25,984 bases of DNA from contig JBLHLC010000050.1 of NCBI GenBank assembly GCA_047619685.1, forward strand, positions 1 through 25,984, in the 5' to 3' direction. Below the pieces are notes generated by a model. It did no database searches, was not told where the DNA came from, and worked only from the letters and a program-made list of their open reading frames with translations. Positions within the stretch are counted from its first letter, which is position 1, and every line of letters begins with the position of its first letter. Below are positions 1 to 7,385 of this stretch, one piece after another. The position numbers and the translations under genes were made by a program. Source of the DNA: JABDJZ01 sp047619685 (GTDB taxonomy: Bacteria > Bacteroidota > Rhodothermia > Rhodothermales > UBA10348).

Positions 1-228
1 GCCTATGTGACGGCAGATGTGAAATACCACCAGTTCTTTGACGCGCTGGATGCCACTGGCCAACCCAGGCTGGTCTACGTAGACGCCGGGCACTATGAAT
101 CGGAGGCGGTGACCGAGGATCTGCTCGTGTCCTTTCTGACCAGAGAGTTTCCTGGTATCGCCTGCCAGAAGACTATTCGGTCCACATCTCCCGTTCAAAG
201 TTTCGTCCGAGACCACCAGAGGCCGTAG
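1..228 (+). CDS. Nif3-family dinuclear metal-centre protein, C-terminal fragment
   Basis: The reading frame is open from the first base of the window, so only about 75 C-terminal residues are present. They contain the block AYVTADVKYHQFFDA followed by VDAGHYESEAV. In the Nif3/YqfO/YbgI family the His and Glu of the GHYESE segment are ligands of the dinuclear metal site. The family forms hexameric toroids and is often annotated as GTP cyclohydrolase I type 2-like, but its cellular role is unsettled. The next gene on the same strand is a CT398/HP0958-like protein, a neighbour often seen with Nif3 and consistent with the assignment. The stop is the TAG at 226-228. An in-frame GTG at 7 is not the true start because conserved family sequence continues upstream of it. 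Confidence 0.88.
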   Translation, partial: AYVTADVKYHQFFDALDATGQPRLVYVDAGHYESEAVTEDLLVSFLTREFPGIACQKTIRSTSPVQSFVRDHQRP

Positions 229-358
229 TCCGGGCCAATGACCGTTGGGTTGAGCTGAGCGCACGCGATATGCACAATGGAGCACTGAACTTTCTCAGAC
301 TCCCCCCGTTATTTTGCGCTACGAAATTGCGAATCTCCCTCAGTAACGAAGTTCGGGA
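229..358. other. Intergenic gap, nothing recognised
   Basis: These 130 bp separate the Nif3-like and CT398-like genes. I see no RNA gene, clear hairpin terminator or convincing promoter motif. Short open frames on both strands here are overlaps with neighbouring genes and have no recognisable content. Confidence 0.5.
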
Positions 359-1114
359 ATGCCTACAACAGCGCACGAGACATCTATCGGGGACCAACTC
401 AAGGCCCTTGTCCGACTGCAAGCCTTTGACAGTAAGATTGACCAGGTCAAGAAGCTTCGAGGGGACCTCCCTGACGAGATTCGGGACATGGAGGACGAGA
501 AGGTCGGGCTGACCACACGTCTTGAGAAGCTCGAAACAGAGCAGAAGGACCAGCTAGATTCCAGCCGGCAGGCGGCCGTGGACATCAAGGAAGCTGAGAA
601 CCTCATTCAGCGATATGAGGAGCAGCAGCTTCAGGTCCGCAACAACCGCGAGTACGATGCCCTGACAAAGGAAATCGAAGCTCAAAAGCAGCGTATCACC
701 GACAACAACGGGCGAATCGTTGCTCTGGAGGCGCAGGCGCCAGAGCAGGTTCTTCTGGTCGCGGACGCCCGTCAGCGGCTCACCGACCTCGACGCTCTTC
801 TTGATGCAAAGCGTGCCGAATTGCAGGAGGTCCTTGAGGACACTCGGCATGAGCAGCAGGGTCTGGAGAAGAAGCGGGACGGAGCGGAAGGGTCTGTTGA
901 GAATCGCTATCTCAGAGCGTACAAGCGCCTTCGCACGCGTGTCAGAGATGGCCGTGCAGTTGTACCGCTCGAGCGCGGCGCCGCCGCCGGGTTTGCCGTA
1001 CCCCCGCAGCGTCAGCATGAGATTCGCCAGGGTAACCGCGTTATCGTTTGTGAGCACACCGGACGCATCATCGTGGACGGCGAACTCTTCCGTTCAATCA
1101 TGGACGAGGCCTAG
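359..1114 (+). CDS. CT398/HP0958-like coiled-coil protein with a degenerate zinc ribbon
   Basis: This 251-residue protein is long coiled coil over roughly residues 10-195, rich in Glu, Lys, Gln and Leu heptads, followed by a short C-terminal module. The pattern fits the C4-type zinc-ribbon family of Chlamydia CT398 and Helicobacter HP0958 (DUF164), which are proposed chaperone or adaptor proteins. Around residues 203-236 the ribbon framework is recognisable (VVPLERG, VPPQRQHEIRQ, IVCEHTGRII). However, the first Cys-x2-Cys knuckle is replaced by RGAAAG (206-211), and the second keeps only Cys231, with Thr where the partner Cys belongs. Zinc binding is therefore probably lost. The ATG at 359 has no strong ribosome binding site, but the N-terminal sequence from it fits the family. 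It lies 130 bp after the Nif3 gene and just upstream of rnpB. Confidence 0.82.
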   Translation: MPTTAHETSIGDQLKALVRLQAFDSKIDQVKKLRGDLPDEIRDMEDEKVGLTTRLEKLETEQKDQLDSSRQAAVDIKEAENLIQRYEEQQLQVRNNREYDALTKEIEAQKQRITDNNGRIVALEAQAPEQVLLVADARQRLTDLDALLDAKRAELQEVLEDTRHEQQGLEKKRDGAEGSVENRYLRAYKRLRTRVRDGRAVVPLERGAAAGFAVPPQRQHEIRQGNRVIVCEHTGRIIVDGELFRSIMDEA

Positions 1115-1149
1115 CGGGCACTTCCCGCAGGGCAGGGCGTTTTCAGTTT

Positions 1150-1546
1150 CGTCGGTTAGATCGCCGCGCCGTGCCTCTTGGGGCATGGCGAGGAAAGTCC
1201 GAACACCACAGGGCACCGTGCTTCCTAACGGGAAGGCTTGGGCGTCGGCTCAAGACGGCAAGTGCAACAGAAAACAAACCAGCCGATGGCCTTCGGGCAC
1301 AGGTGATGGGTGAAATGGTGGGGTAAGAGCCCACCGGCGTGCCGGGTGACCGGTGCGGCCAGGTAAACCACATGGGGTGCAAGGCCAAGCAGCGTCGGCT
1401 TCCGGTTCGCCGGAAATGAGTTGCCCGCTCAACGGCGCGGGTAGGCTGCTTGAGGCTGTCGGTGACGGCAGTCCCAGATAGATGGCGATCACGTCAGCGC
1501 GGACTCGCGAGCCCGTTGACGACAGAATTCGGCTTATCGACCGACG
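1150..1546 (+). ncRNA. rnpB: RNase P RNA (bacterial type A)
   Basis: This is the catalytic RNA of ribonuclease P, which matures the 5' ends of tRNAs. The universally conserved core elements appear in order: GAGGAAAGTCCGAAC at 1190-1204, ACAGAAA near 1266, GGTGAAATGGTG then GGTAAGAGCCCACC near 1309-1335, the AGGTAAACC region near 1361, GGGTAGGCTGCTTGAG near 1439-1454, and CCCAGATAGATG near 1473-1484. The ends are set by helix P1: CGTCGGT at 1150-1156 pairs with ACCGACG at 1540-1546. Near the 3' end ACAGAATTCGGCTTATCGACC matches the usual terminus. A strong terminator follows at 1559. The exact processed ends are inferred from the helix, not measured. Confidence 0.97.
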
Positions 1547-1558
1547 AATCGCGGCACT

Positions 1559-1593
1559 GGGGACGCTTCCGACGAGGCGTCCCCTTTCTTTTT
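1559..1593 (+). terminator. Intrinsic terminator of rnpB
   Basis: An 8-bp perfect stem, GGGGACGC (1559-1566) with GCGTCCCC (1577-1584), closes a 10-nt loop and is followed by a T-rich tract. It lies 13 nt after the RNase P RNA and before the convergent secG gene. Confidence 0.9.
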
Positions 1594-1604
1594 GGCCCTT
1601 CGGC

Positions 1605-1976
1605 TTAGTTTCCTGAGCCGTCCGGCGGTGTCGTAGCCGGAGGTGTCGTTGCGGCGCCGTCAGCGGGGAGCGTCGTCGGAGGCGGCAATACCGCAGCCGG
1701 CGGGCTGTCCTGAACCTGCTGCTGAATCACACTCTGGCGCGTACCATCGTCGATCGCAAAGTTGGTCAGGATGCAGAGGACGATAAACGCCGTAGCCAAC
1801 ATCCAGGTGGCCTTTTCAAGAAAGTCGGGAGCCTGGCGATTGCCCAGGATCTGGGTAGTAGCCCCGCCTGCAGCAATACCGGCCAGGCCACCGCCTTTGC
1901 CACTCTGCAGGAGCACGGAGAAGGTCATCAGGATACCGATGATACCAATGAGGACGATCAGGGCAGTAAACAACAT
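1605..1976 (-). CDS. secG: SecG, preprotein translocase subunit
   Basis: This 123-residue protein matches SecG, the small accessory subunit of the SecYEG channel. It has an N-terminal transmembrane helix (residues 2-22), the family signature block QSGKGGGLAGIAAGG (25-39), a second hydrophobic helix (about 56-73), and a poorly conserved Pro/Ala/Thr-rich tail of about 45 residues that is longer than in enterobacterial SecG. The ATG at 1976 is preceded by an A/G-rich stretch (AGAGAAAG). It converges on rnpB and its terminator. It lies 88 bp after the NUDIX gene on the same strand and could be co-transcribed with that cluster. Confidence 0.95.
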   Translation of the reverse strand: MLFTALIVLIGIIGILMTFSVLLQSGKGGGLAGIAAGGATTQILGNRQAPDFLEKATWMLATAFIVLCILTNFAIDDGTRQSVIQQQVQDSPPAAVLPPPTTLPADGAATTPPATTPPDGSGN

Positions 1977-2064
1977 ATCGGACTTTCTCTTCTGGAATTA
2001 GCCTATAAAGATAAGCGGGCCGCTCAACTTGCGGAATAGGCTCGACGTGTAGGCCGCGTGAAAC

Positions 2065-2595
2065 CTAACGCAGGTGGGCGGCAGCCATCAGCAACCCTGA
2101 TACCGTCTTCATGTCGTCCAGTTCGCCTCGGGCCGCCTTGTCTACGAGATCGGCCAACTGGTGAAACTCTACAGTCAGGAATTCCTCGGCGTCCAGGGCC
2201 TGCTTGGTCCGTTTCAGGCCCTTGGCCAGGAAGATGTGAATGACCTCATTGCTGTAGCCCACGGCATTGTACAACGCGCCCAGATGCGTCAGGTGGCTGG
2301 CGCGGTACCCCGTCTCTTCCTCCAGTTCGCGGACCGCCACTTCTTCCGGCTTTTCTCCATTCCCATCGAACTTGCCGGCTGGCAACTCCAGGAAGGTGCG
2401 GTCAGGGCCGTAACGAAACTGGCGCACCATTATCACCCTGCCGTCGTCCAGAATCGGCACCACCGCCGCTGCCCCCGGGTGGTCAATCCACTCCCGGACC
2501 GCTTCGTTTCCGTCGGGCAGGCGCACACGGTCGCGTTTGACGTGCAGGAGAATGCCTTTGAATATCTCTTCGGAATCCAGCTTCGTCTCGATCAC
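2065..2595 (-). CDS. NUDIX hydrolase, ADP-ribose pyrophosphatase type
   Basis: This 176-residue NUDIX hydrolase most resembles ADP-ribose pyrophosphatases of the NudF group. The Nudix box is complete, running from GKFDGNGEKPEE through RELEEETGYRA. The lead-in (MVRQFRYGPDRTFLELPAGK) is typical of enzymes cleaving ADP-ribose or related nucleoside diphosphate sugars. I chose the GTG at 2595 because a perfect AGGAGG sits 7 nt upstream and the family N-terminus (ETKLDSEEIFKG) begins just after it. A longer open frame to 2772 only overlaps the end of rsmE. It is the last gene of the Omp85-rsmE-NUDIX run, 25 bp after rsmE. Substrate specificity is inferred from family resemblance. Confidence 0.9.
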   Translation of the reverse strand: MIETKLDSEEIFKGILLHVKRDRVRLPDGNEAVREWIDHPGAAAVVPILDDGRVIMVRQFRYGPDRTFLELPAGKFDGNGEKPEEVAVRELEEETGYRASHLTHLGALYNAVGYSNEVIHIFLAKGLKRTKQALDAEEFLTVEFHQLADLVDKAARGELDDMKTVSGLLMAAAHLR

Positions 2596-2620
2596 CGGCG
2601 AACCTCCTGTGTGCTGCGGG

Positions 2621-3346
2621 TCAATTGGGTTGACCGATGGCAAATGCCGCCAGTGCAATAATGGATGCTGTTTCGGCTCGAAGACGGGCCCGGCCCAGCG
2701 AAGTAGTAAGAAAACCCGCAGCGTTTGCCGATGCAATTTCGTCGTCCGAGAACCCGCCCTCGGGTCCCACACAAATCAACACCTGGGGTGCAGTGACTCC
2801 ACGCAATCGAGCCAGGATGGCCTGCTCGGGGGTCGCGCCCTCGTGGCAAACCAGATTCAACGAATCCGGCGATGCCCGCGTCAGGAAATCATCGAAACGG
2901 ACGGGTGGGCCAACGGCCGTCAAATATGCAGAGCCACTTTGCTTCATGGCACCGATGAGAATGGCGCGGGCCCGGTCCTCTCGAAACTTGGAACGCTCAG
3001 ACCGGCTCGTGAGCAAGGGCACAATTTCCTGTGCGCCCAACTCGGCTGCCTTTTCCAGCATGGTCTCGTATCGACTTGCGTTCTTGAGGAGCGCCGCCCC
3101 CACGGTCACGCGCATCCCCAAGGCCGGGGGCTCCAGTGTGCTGGACTCAATACGTGCGGTCACCTGGCGCTTGGAGACACCCTCAAGAACGGCGGTACTT
3201 CTTGTGCCCTCCCCGTCAACCAGAAAGACCTGCGCCCCCGCTCTCAGTCTGAGCACGCGGTCGGCGTGCCTGCCTTCTTCCAGGGGCAGGACTACCAGAT
3301 TGCCTCCGGATGATGGGGGGACGTAGAAGGTGTGCTTGGGGTTCAT
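2621..3346 (-). CDS. rsmE: 16S rRNA (uracil-1498-N3)-methyltransferase
   Basis: This 241-residue protein is RsmE, which methylates N3 of U1498 in 16S rRNA using S-adenosylmethionine. An N-terminal PUA-like RNA-binding segment (about 1-72) precedes a SPOUT-fold domain. Family motifs are EKAAELGAQEIVP (98-110), the KQSGSAYL stretch (135-142), the cofactor-knot signature GPEGGFSDDEI (194-204) and LGRARLRAETA (217-227), where most relatives read LGPRILRTETA. Length is normal for the family. The ATG at 3346 overlaps the stop of the upstream Omp85-like gene by 4 bp (ATGA), indicating translational coupling. Confidence 0.95.
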   Translation of the reverse strand: MNPKHTFYVPPSSGGNLVVLPLEEGRHADRVLRLRAGAQVFLVDGEGTRSTAVLEGVSKRQVTARIESSTLEPPALGMRVTVGAALLKNASRYETMLEKAAELGAQEIVPLLTSRSERSKFREDRARAILIGAMKQSGSAYLTAVGPPVRFDDFLTRASPDSLNLVCHEGATPEQAILARLRGVTAPQVLICVGPEGGFSDDEIASANAAGFLTTSLGRARLRAETASIIALAAFAIGQPN

Positions 3347-5115
3347 AAGCCGAACGCCAGACCCAGATGAATCCGCCCGTTTCGAGGCCCCTCTTCGGTA
3401 TTCATTGCGTATGAGACGTTGATGATTCCGGCGGCAGTCTGAAGCTGAATGCCAAGCCCGTATCCCGGATACCAGGCCGTCTTGTCTGTTTGCGGGATCA
3501 AGAGTCGCGGATTGGAAACGAGCCCCAAATCGAAGAACGCATAAGTATAGGACGTGGCATCCAGCAGACGCCTGACCTCCAGCAACGCCCGGCCAACCAC
3601 CTGGCCGCGAAATCGATCCTCATCGTACCCGCGGAGACTCGTGGCTCCGCCGAGCCGAAAAAGATCGGACACGTCTACCACATCAGACACCAAGGCCCGG
3701 AAATCCAGTCCAGATGCCACCGACAGCGTCCTCCCCAGCGGTTGGTGCCAGCGCAGTGTCCCCTCCAGCCTGTCCTGGAGCACCCCACGCTCCACACGCA
3801 GCGTGTCCATCTCTTCCCCGGTCGCCGCGACAATCTCCCGGGCCACCCGGTTTTTCCTTCCCCGCAGTACCTGGATATCCACTTCGTAGCCCCGCCTGGG
3901 ATTTACGCGGCTGTCCAGCGCCGAAAGTCTCAGCCCGAAGCCGGCCATCCGCGTGCGCGAGTCCGGAACGCGTTGACTCCCGTCGTCAAACCCAAGGCCC
4001 GCAGAGCCGGGACGCGTTGCGCTGCGAGTTGCCGAGGCCGTGACCGAAGCCGCGCCAAGTCTGAGCGAGGCGCCTATCCGATACTCCTGACTGCTGAACG
4101 TGGAGTCCTGTTGATACCCTGCAAACGCCACCTCGGCCCCGAGATTCTGGCCCAGCACGAACGGGTCTTCGGCCTCGGCCAACAAACTGCTTGATTGACC
4201 CGGAAGCCGGTCAAGGTCCACGGAAAGCCTCCGGCCTCCCCCGAATACGTTGCGCAGTTCAAGCGTTCCAGAGCCAACAATGGTGCCGGAGCCTGAACCC
4301 GTAGCTGGCAGATAGCCCAGGGCCAAATCGAAGGACCCTGGCGCTCTATCCGACACCCCTATCTGAATGATGGCCGTTGAGTCTCCGGCCGGAAGCAACA
4401 GCGGTATCTCCACACGGGAAAACAGGCCGGTATCCGTGAGTCTGGCTCGAAGTGCCGAGGCATCGAACGAACCCAGGATGACGCCCGGCCTCAGCCCTGT
4501 CACCCGCTCCAGGAAGCGCGTCGAAGCCCGGGTCTGCCCCGCGACCAGCAGTCCCAGAAGCGTCGCCTGGACGCCCTCGGTCACGGCCAGCCGAATCCCG
4601 ATCGTGCCTGGCTCCACCAGGAACGAGTCCACTCGTATGGAGGCCCCAATACGCCCTCTGGACTCTATTTCCTCCAGAATATGTGCGGTAAGGCTGTCCA
4701 TGGCGGCCGCGGTAACCCGTTGGCCGATCAGCCCGCCCGGGTCAACCGCATCTGATTGACCGGGCCCGGCAACCCAGACTCTGACAGGAATGAGATCACC
4801 CAGATCGACATAAGCCGCCCGACCTGTTTCCGTTACCACCGTCGAGTCCACGCGGGCCTGGTAATAGCCGCCACGCTGCAGGTGGGAGATGAGGTCGCTG
4901 AGGTTGCCAGGCGAGACACCTGCGGGCCAGGGCTGCACCCGCGCCGAGTCCGCGGCAGCGGCGGGGTCCGGCTGAACCACATACGTCCAGCCGGGCGGCG
5001 CCGAGCCCATTGGAAGCGTCTGGGCACCGGCTACCAGGGTACCCAGTCCACAGGCGTTGAGAACGCCGATAGCCACCAGGCAGATGTATATTGTGGAGCG
5101 ATTTACGATTCTCAT
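3343..5115 (-). CDS. Omp85/BamA-TamA-like outer-membrane protein with POTRA domains
   Basis: This 590-residue protein has a signal peptide (residues 1 to about 31, ending near AGAQ), roughly three POTRA-like repeats over about 60-258, and a C-terminal beta-barrel of the surface antigen/Omp85 type. The diagnostic LRGYDEDRFRG (494-504) corresponds to the conserved VRGY/F loop that plugs the barrel lumen. Barrel strands alternate hydrophobic and polar residues to the end. I placed the start at 5115, not 5190, because that ATG begins the signal peptide and has GGAG 6 nt upstream (AGGAG further back). The family inserts or exports outer-membrane proteins. With few POTRAs and no bam neighbours, this is more likely a TamA- or patatin-like side branch than the essential BamA. 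It is the first gene of the run with rsmE. Confidence 0.85.
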   Translation of the reverse strand: MRIVNRSTIYICLVAIGVLNACGLGTLVAGAQTLPMGSAPPGWTYVVQPDPAAAADSARVQPWPAGVSPGNLSDLISHLQRGGYYQARVDSTVVTETGRAAYVDLGDLIPVRVWVAGPGQSDAVDPGGLIGQRVTAAAMDSLTAHILEEIESRGRIGASIRVDSFLVEPGTIGIRLAVTEGVQATLLGLLVAGQTRASTRFLERVTGLRPGVILGSFDASALRARLTDTGLFSRVEIPLLLPAGDSTAIIQIGVSDRAPGSFDLALGYLPATGSGSGTIVGSGTLELRNVFGGGRRLSVDLDRLPGQSSSLLAEAEDPFVLGQNLGAEVAFAGYQQDSTFSSQEYRIGASLRLGAASVTASATRSATRPGSAGLGFDDGSQRVPDSRTRMAGFGLRLSALDSRVNPRRGYEVDIQVLRGRKNRVAREIVAATGEEMDTLRVERGVLQDRLEGTLRWHQPLGRTLSVASGLDFRALVSDVVDVSDLFRLGGATSLRGYDEDRFRGQVVGRALLEVRRLLDATSYTYAFFDLGLVSNPRLLIPQTDKTAWYPGYGLGIQLQTAAGIINVSYAMNTEEGPRNGRIHLGLAFGL

Positions 5116-5118
5116 CGA

Positions 5119-5511
5119 ATGCTCCGACTCCTGGCGCTGACGCCATCCCTCGTTATCTGGGGCCTCCTGATTTCCGCCCCCACTGCCCAAGATGTCTCGA
5201 TGCCAGGCGCGGCATGGACGACGGAACTGGCGGCAGCCCTACCCACCTCGCTTGATACCACCCTGGTGGACACCACCGCAGCCGGCACTGTTCTCATCCG
5301 ATCCCTGCCAGGACACCTGGGCGCAGATTCAGTCCTTTCGTACCGTGCCATGCGGGTGCCAGCATTTGGATGGATGAGGGACGGATCGTTCTTCTGGCGT
5401 ACGCCCCAGGACGCCGAAGGTAATTACCGATTTGAGTTCGCGGCCCATACAGTTGCCGGACGGACTGAAACGGTTATTGCGCGCGTCTTTGTGACCCGTC
5501 CGGATCAGTAG
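5119..5511 (+). CDS. Small secreted protein with an Ig-like fold, function unknown
   Basis: This 130-residue protein has a likely signal peptide (MLRLLALTPSLVIWGLLISAP, cleaved after about residue 23). The mature part ends in a pattern resembling bacterial Ig/cadherin-like modules: LSYRAMRVPAFGWMRDGSFFW, then GNYRFEFAAHTV, then alternating beta residues to the C-terminus. This matches the cadence L-x-Y-x-I-x-x-x-P-x-x-G-x-L-x-x-x-G-x-F-x-W of Ig repeats. The ATG at 5119 lies only 3 bp from the divergent Omp85 start and has no clear ribosome binding site. The open frame continues upstream but is then antisense to the Omp85 gene. Two bases separate its stop from the GTG of mutY, so it likely forms an operon with mutY. 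No specific family is recognised. Confidence 0.65.
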   Translation: MLRLLALTPSLVIWGLLISAPTAQDVSMPGAAWTTELAAALPTSLDTTLVDTTAAGTVLIRSLPGHLGADSVLSYRAMRVPAFGWMRDGSFFWRTPQDAEGNYRFEFAAHTVAGRTETVIARVFVTRPDQ

Positions 5512-5513
5512 GC

Positions 5514-6605
5514 GTGTCAGAACGCGGGCAGAGCAAGAAAGAGTTCCGGCAAAGGCTCCAAAAGTGGTTTTCCGAAGTCGCGAGAGATTTGCCCTGGCGT
5601 CGCTCCGATGACCCATACCGGGTCTGGGTGTCGGAAATCATGCTCCAGCAGACGCGCGTTGACCAGGCGATGCCGTACTACGAGCGGTTCGTGTCCGCAT
5701 ACCCGGACGTATCGGAGCTCGCAAAAGCTGACCTGGACGAGGTCCTCCTGAACTGGGAGGGTCTGGGCTATTACTCCAGGGCACGAAACCTGCACCGAGC
5801 CGCTCAGATGGTGGTCCGAGATCATGGAGGCCAGATCCCCACCTCCTACGAAGGCCTTCGCGGACTGCCCGGGATAGGCGACTACACAGCCTCGGCGGTC
5901 GGCTCGATCGTATTCGGTATTCCACAGGCCGTGCTTGATGGGAACGTGGTGCGGGTCTTGGCACGGTTCGACGCACTTGCCGCCGACGTCGGATCATCGC
6001 AGACCCGGTCTCTTCTGCGCGAAAGGGCCCAGGACCTGTTGGACCCAGACCGTCCTGGCGAGCACAACGAGGCGTTGATGGAGTTGGGCGCGATGGTCTG
6101 CACGCCAAAACAACCCGACTGCCCGCACTGTCCGGTCGCGCGCGGATGCGCCGCTCGCACGGAGGGCAGCCCGGAACGCTATCCAGTCAAGAAGCCGCGC
6201 AAGCCCGTGCCTGAATTTGAGATTGCGGTAGGCGTCGTCTGGAATGCCCAGGACCAGGTGCTCATTCAGAGACGGCCCGCAGATGGCTTGCTGGGGGGCC
6301 TCTGGGAATTTCCGGGGGGCAAATGCCACGAAGGCGAAGCCCCCTCCGAAGCGTGCAGCCGGGAGATTCGGGAAGAGCTTGGTATTGAAGTATCCGTCCA
6401 CGAAGGATTTCCAATCATTCGGCATGCCTATTCGCACTTCCGGATACGACTCCATGCCTTCTCCTGCCGGATGGTTTCGGGTACGCCCGTTTCCGCCTCG
6501 AATGAACCCTGGAAGTGGGTCTCCCAGGCCGATCTTGATGCGTACGCGTTCCCAAGAGCGAATCGCAGACTTATTGAAGCATTGGCCGCGAATGGTGCCG
6601 GGTAG
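5514..6605 (+). CDS. mutY: A/G-specific adenine DNA glycosylase
   Basis: This 363-residue MutY removes adenine mispaired with 8-oxoguanine. The N-terminal glycosylase domain has the catalytic Glu41 in SEIMLQQTRV, the helix-hairpin-helix LPGIGDYTASAV (118-129) and the catalytic Asp142 in LDGNVVRV. The [4Fe-4S] cluster cysteines are Cys196, 203, 206 and 212, with the canonical C-x6-C-x2-C-x5-C spacing. The C-terminal domain (about 232-355) is the MutT-like 8-oxoguanine reader. Unusually, it carries a full Nudix consensus at 269-291 (GKCHEGE...REIREELGI). Translation starts at a GTG two bases after the preceding stop, implying coupling. Length is normal. Confidence 0.96.
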   Translation: MSERGQSKKEFRQRLQKWFSEVARDLPWRRSDDPYRVWVSEIMLQQTRVDQAMPYYERFVSAYPDVSELAKADLDEVLLNWEGLGYYSRARNLHRAAQMVVRDHGGQIPTSYEGLRGLPGIGDYTASAVGSIVFGIPQAVLDGNVVRVLARFDALAADVGSSQTRSLLRERAQDLLDPDRPGEHNEALMELGAMVCTPKQPDCPHCPVARGCAARTEGSPERYPVKKPRKPVPEFEIAVGVVWNAQDQVLIQRRPADGLLGGLWEFPGGKCHEGEAPSEACSREIREELGIEVSVHEGFPIIRHAYSHFRIRLHAFSCRMVSGTPVSASNEPWKWVSQADLDAYAFPRANRRLIEALAANGAG

Positions 6606-6634
6606 CGTTATCTTCCTTTTCTCACACCGACGCC

Positions 6635-7354
6635 GTGGACAATCTTTTTATTATCGCGATAGTTGCCTACTGGATTCTTCAAGCCATCGCCAGCAAGAAG
6701 AAGCGGGATCGAGAAAACCAGGAAGCGCTTGAGTCAGACGAGCCGCTGAATGAGTTTGACCAGGCGCTATCCGAGATTCGCGAAGCCCTTGGCGGCACCC
6801 CTGCGCCAGGTCCAGAGCCAGCCCCCGGGGCCGCGCCCAGAGCCGCGCCTCCTCCATCGGTGCCCAGCGGTGCAGGACCCTCCATTCCAGACCGGCGTGC
6901 GACCGCCCCTACGCGGATATCTACCGCTGCCAAAAGCGCCACGCGGGGTCCTTCTACTCTCGATTCTGCACCGGTTGCCGCTCCCAGAGCTCCCGCGAAA
7001 GCTCCCAAACCGAGCGACGAATTCCATCAGGTAAATCCGGGCGGGACGGACTGGCACAGCGACTTCAAGACCTTTGGCTCGGAATGGAAGTCGTCGGGTG
7101 CCCCATCGTCTGAATGGCGCACGCCCAAGGCCAAGCCCGCACCCGTCAAGCGAGTCGACGAGAACGCATTTGAGGCTTCAGGACCGGAATTCCGTGACGC
7201 ACTGGTTGGCCATGATCATCAGGGCAGGCCCAAATCTATTCAGGCTCCGGCGCCATCATCCAGGCGTTTCTCTTCTCCGGAGGCGGTGAGGGAGGCCATC
7301 ATTGCTCGGGAAGTCCTCGGACCGCCCAAGTCAAAGCGCGGCCCCGGCCGCTAG
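6635..7354 (+). CDS. Membrane-anchored Pro/Ala-rich protein, function unknown
   Basis: This 239-residue protein starts with one transmembrane helix (about residues 3-20, MDNLFIIAIVAYWILQAI) and a basic stop-transfer patch (SKKKRDR). A long low-complexity Pro/Ala/Ser linker follows (about 55-140), then a more conserved end with EFRDALVGHDHQGRP and SPEAVREAIIAREVLGPPKS. Short single-helix proteins ending in a variant of an AII-x-x-EVLGPPK motif are, from memory, familiar near mutY-type genes in Bacteroidota relatives, but I cannot name the family. Translation starts at a GTG, 29 bp after mutY, probably in the same transcript. The stop TAG lies in the bulge of a convergent terminator hairpin. 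Cytoplasmic or periplasmic orientation of the tail is undecided. Confidence 0.7.
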   Translation: MDNLFIIAIVAYWILQAIASKKKRDRENQEALESDEPLNEFDQALSEIREALGGTPAPGPEPAPGAAPRAAPPPSVPSGAGPSIPDRRATAPTRISTAAKSATRGPSTLDSAPVAAPRAPAKAPKPSDEFHQVNPGGTDWHSDFKTFGSEWKSSGAPSSEWRTPKAKPAPVKRVDENAFEASGPEFRDALVGHDHQGRPKSIQAPAPSSRRFSSPEAVREAIIAREVLGPPKSKRGPGR

Positions 7355-7376
7355 TCGCGAAACGCGAGGCCGGGGC
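7341..7376. terminator. Bidirectional hairpin between convergent genes
   Basis: GCCCCGGCC (7341-7349) pairs perfectly with GGCCGGGGC (7368-7376). Inside, TCGCG (7355-7359) pairs with CGCGA (7363-7367) around an AAA loop. The only unpaired stretch is a 5-nt bulge, GCTAG, that holds the stop codon of the upstream gene. The adjoining genes end at 7354 (+) and 7386 (-). Neither side has a strong T-run, so termination efficiency is uncertain. Confidence 0.65.
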
Positions 7377-7385
7377 GCTCTCCGA

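Noticed and set aside
720..1313. A plus-strand open frame of 197 codons
   Set aside because: It overlaps the CT398-like gene in another frame and runs into the RNase P RNA. It has no recognisable domain.
2596..2772. N-terminal extension of the NUDIX gene
   Set aside because: The extension overlaps rsmE, has no conserved sequence, and a GTG with a perfect AGGAGG lies at the family N-terminus (2595).
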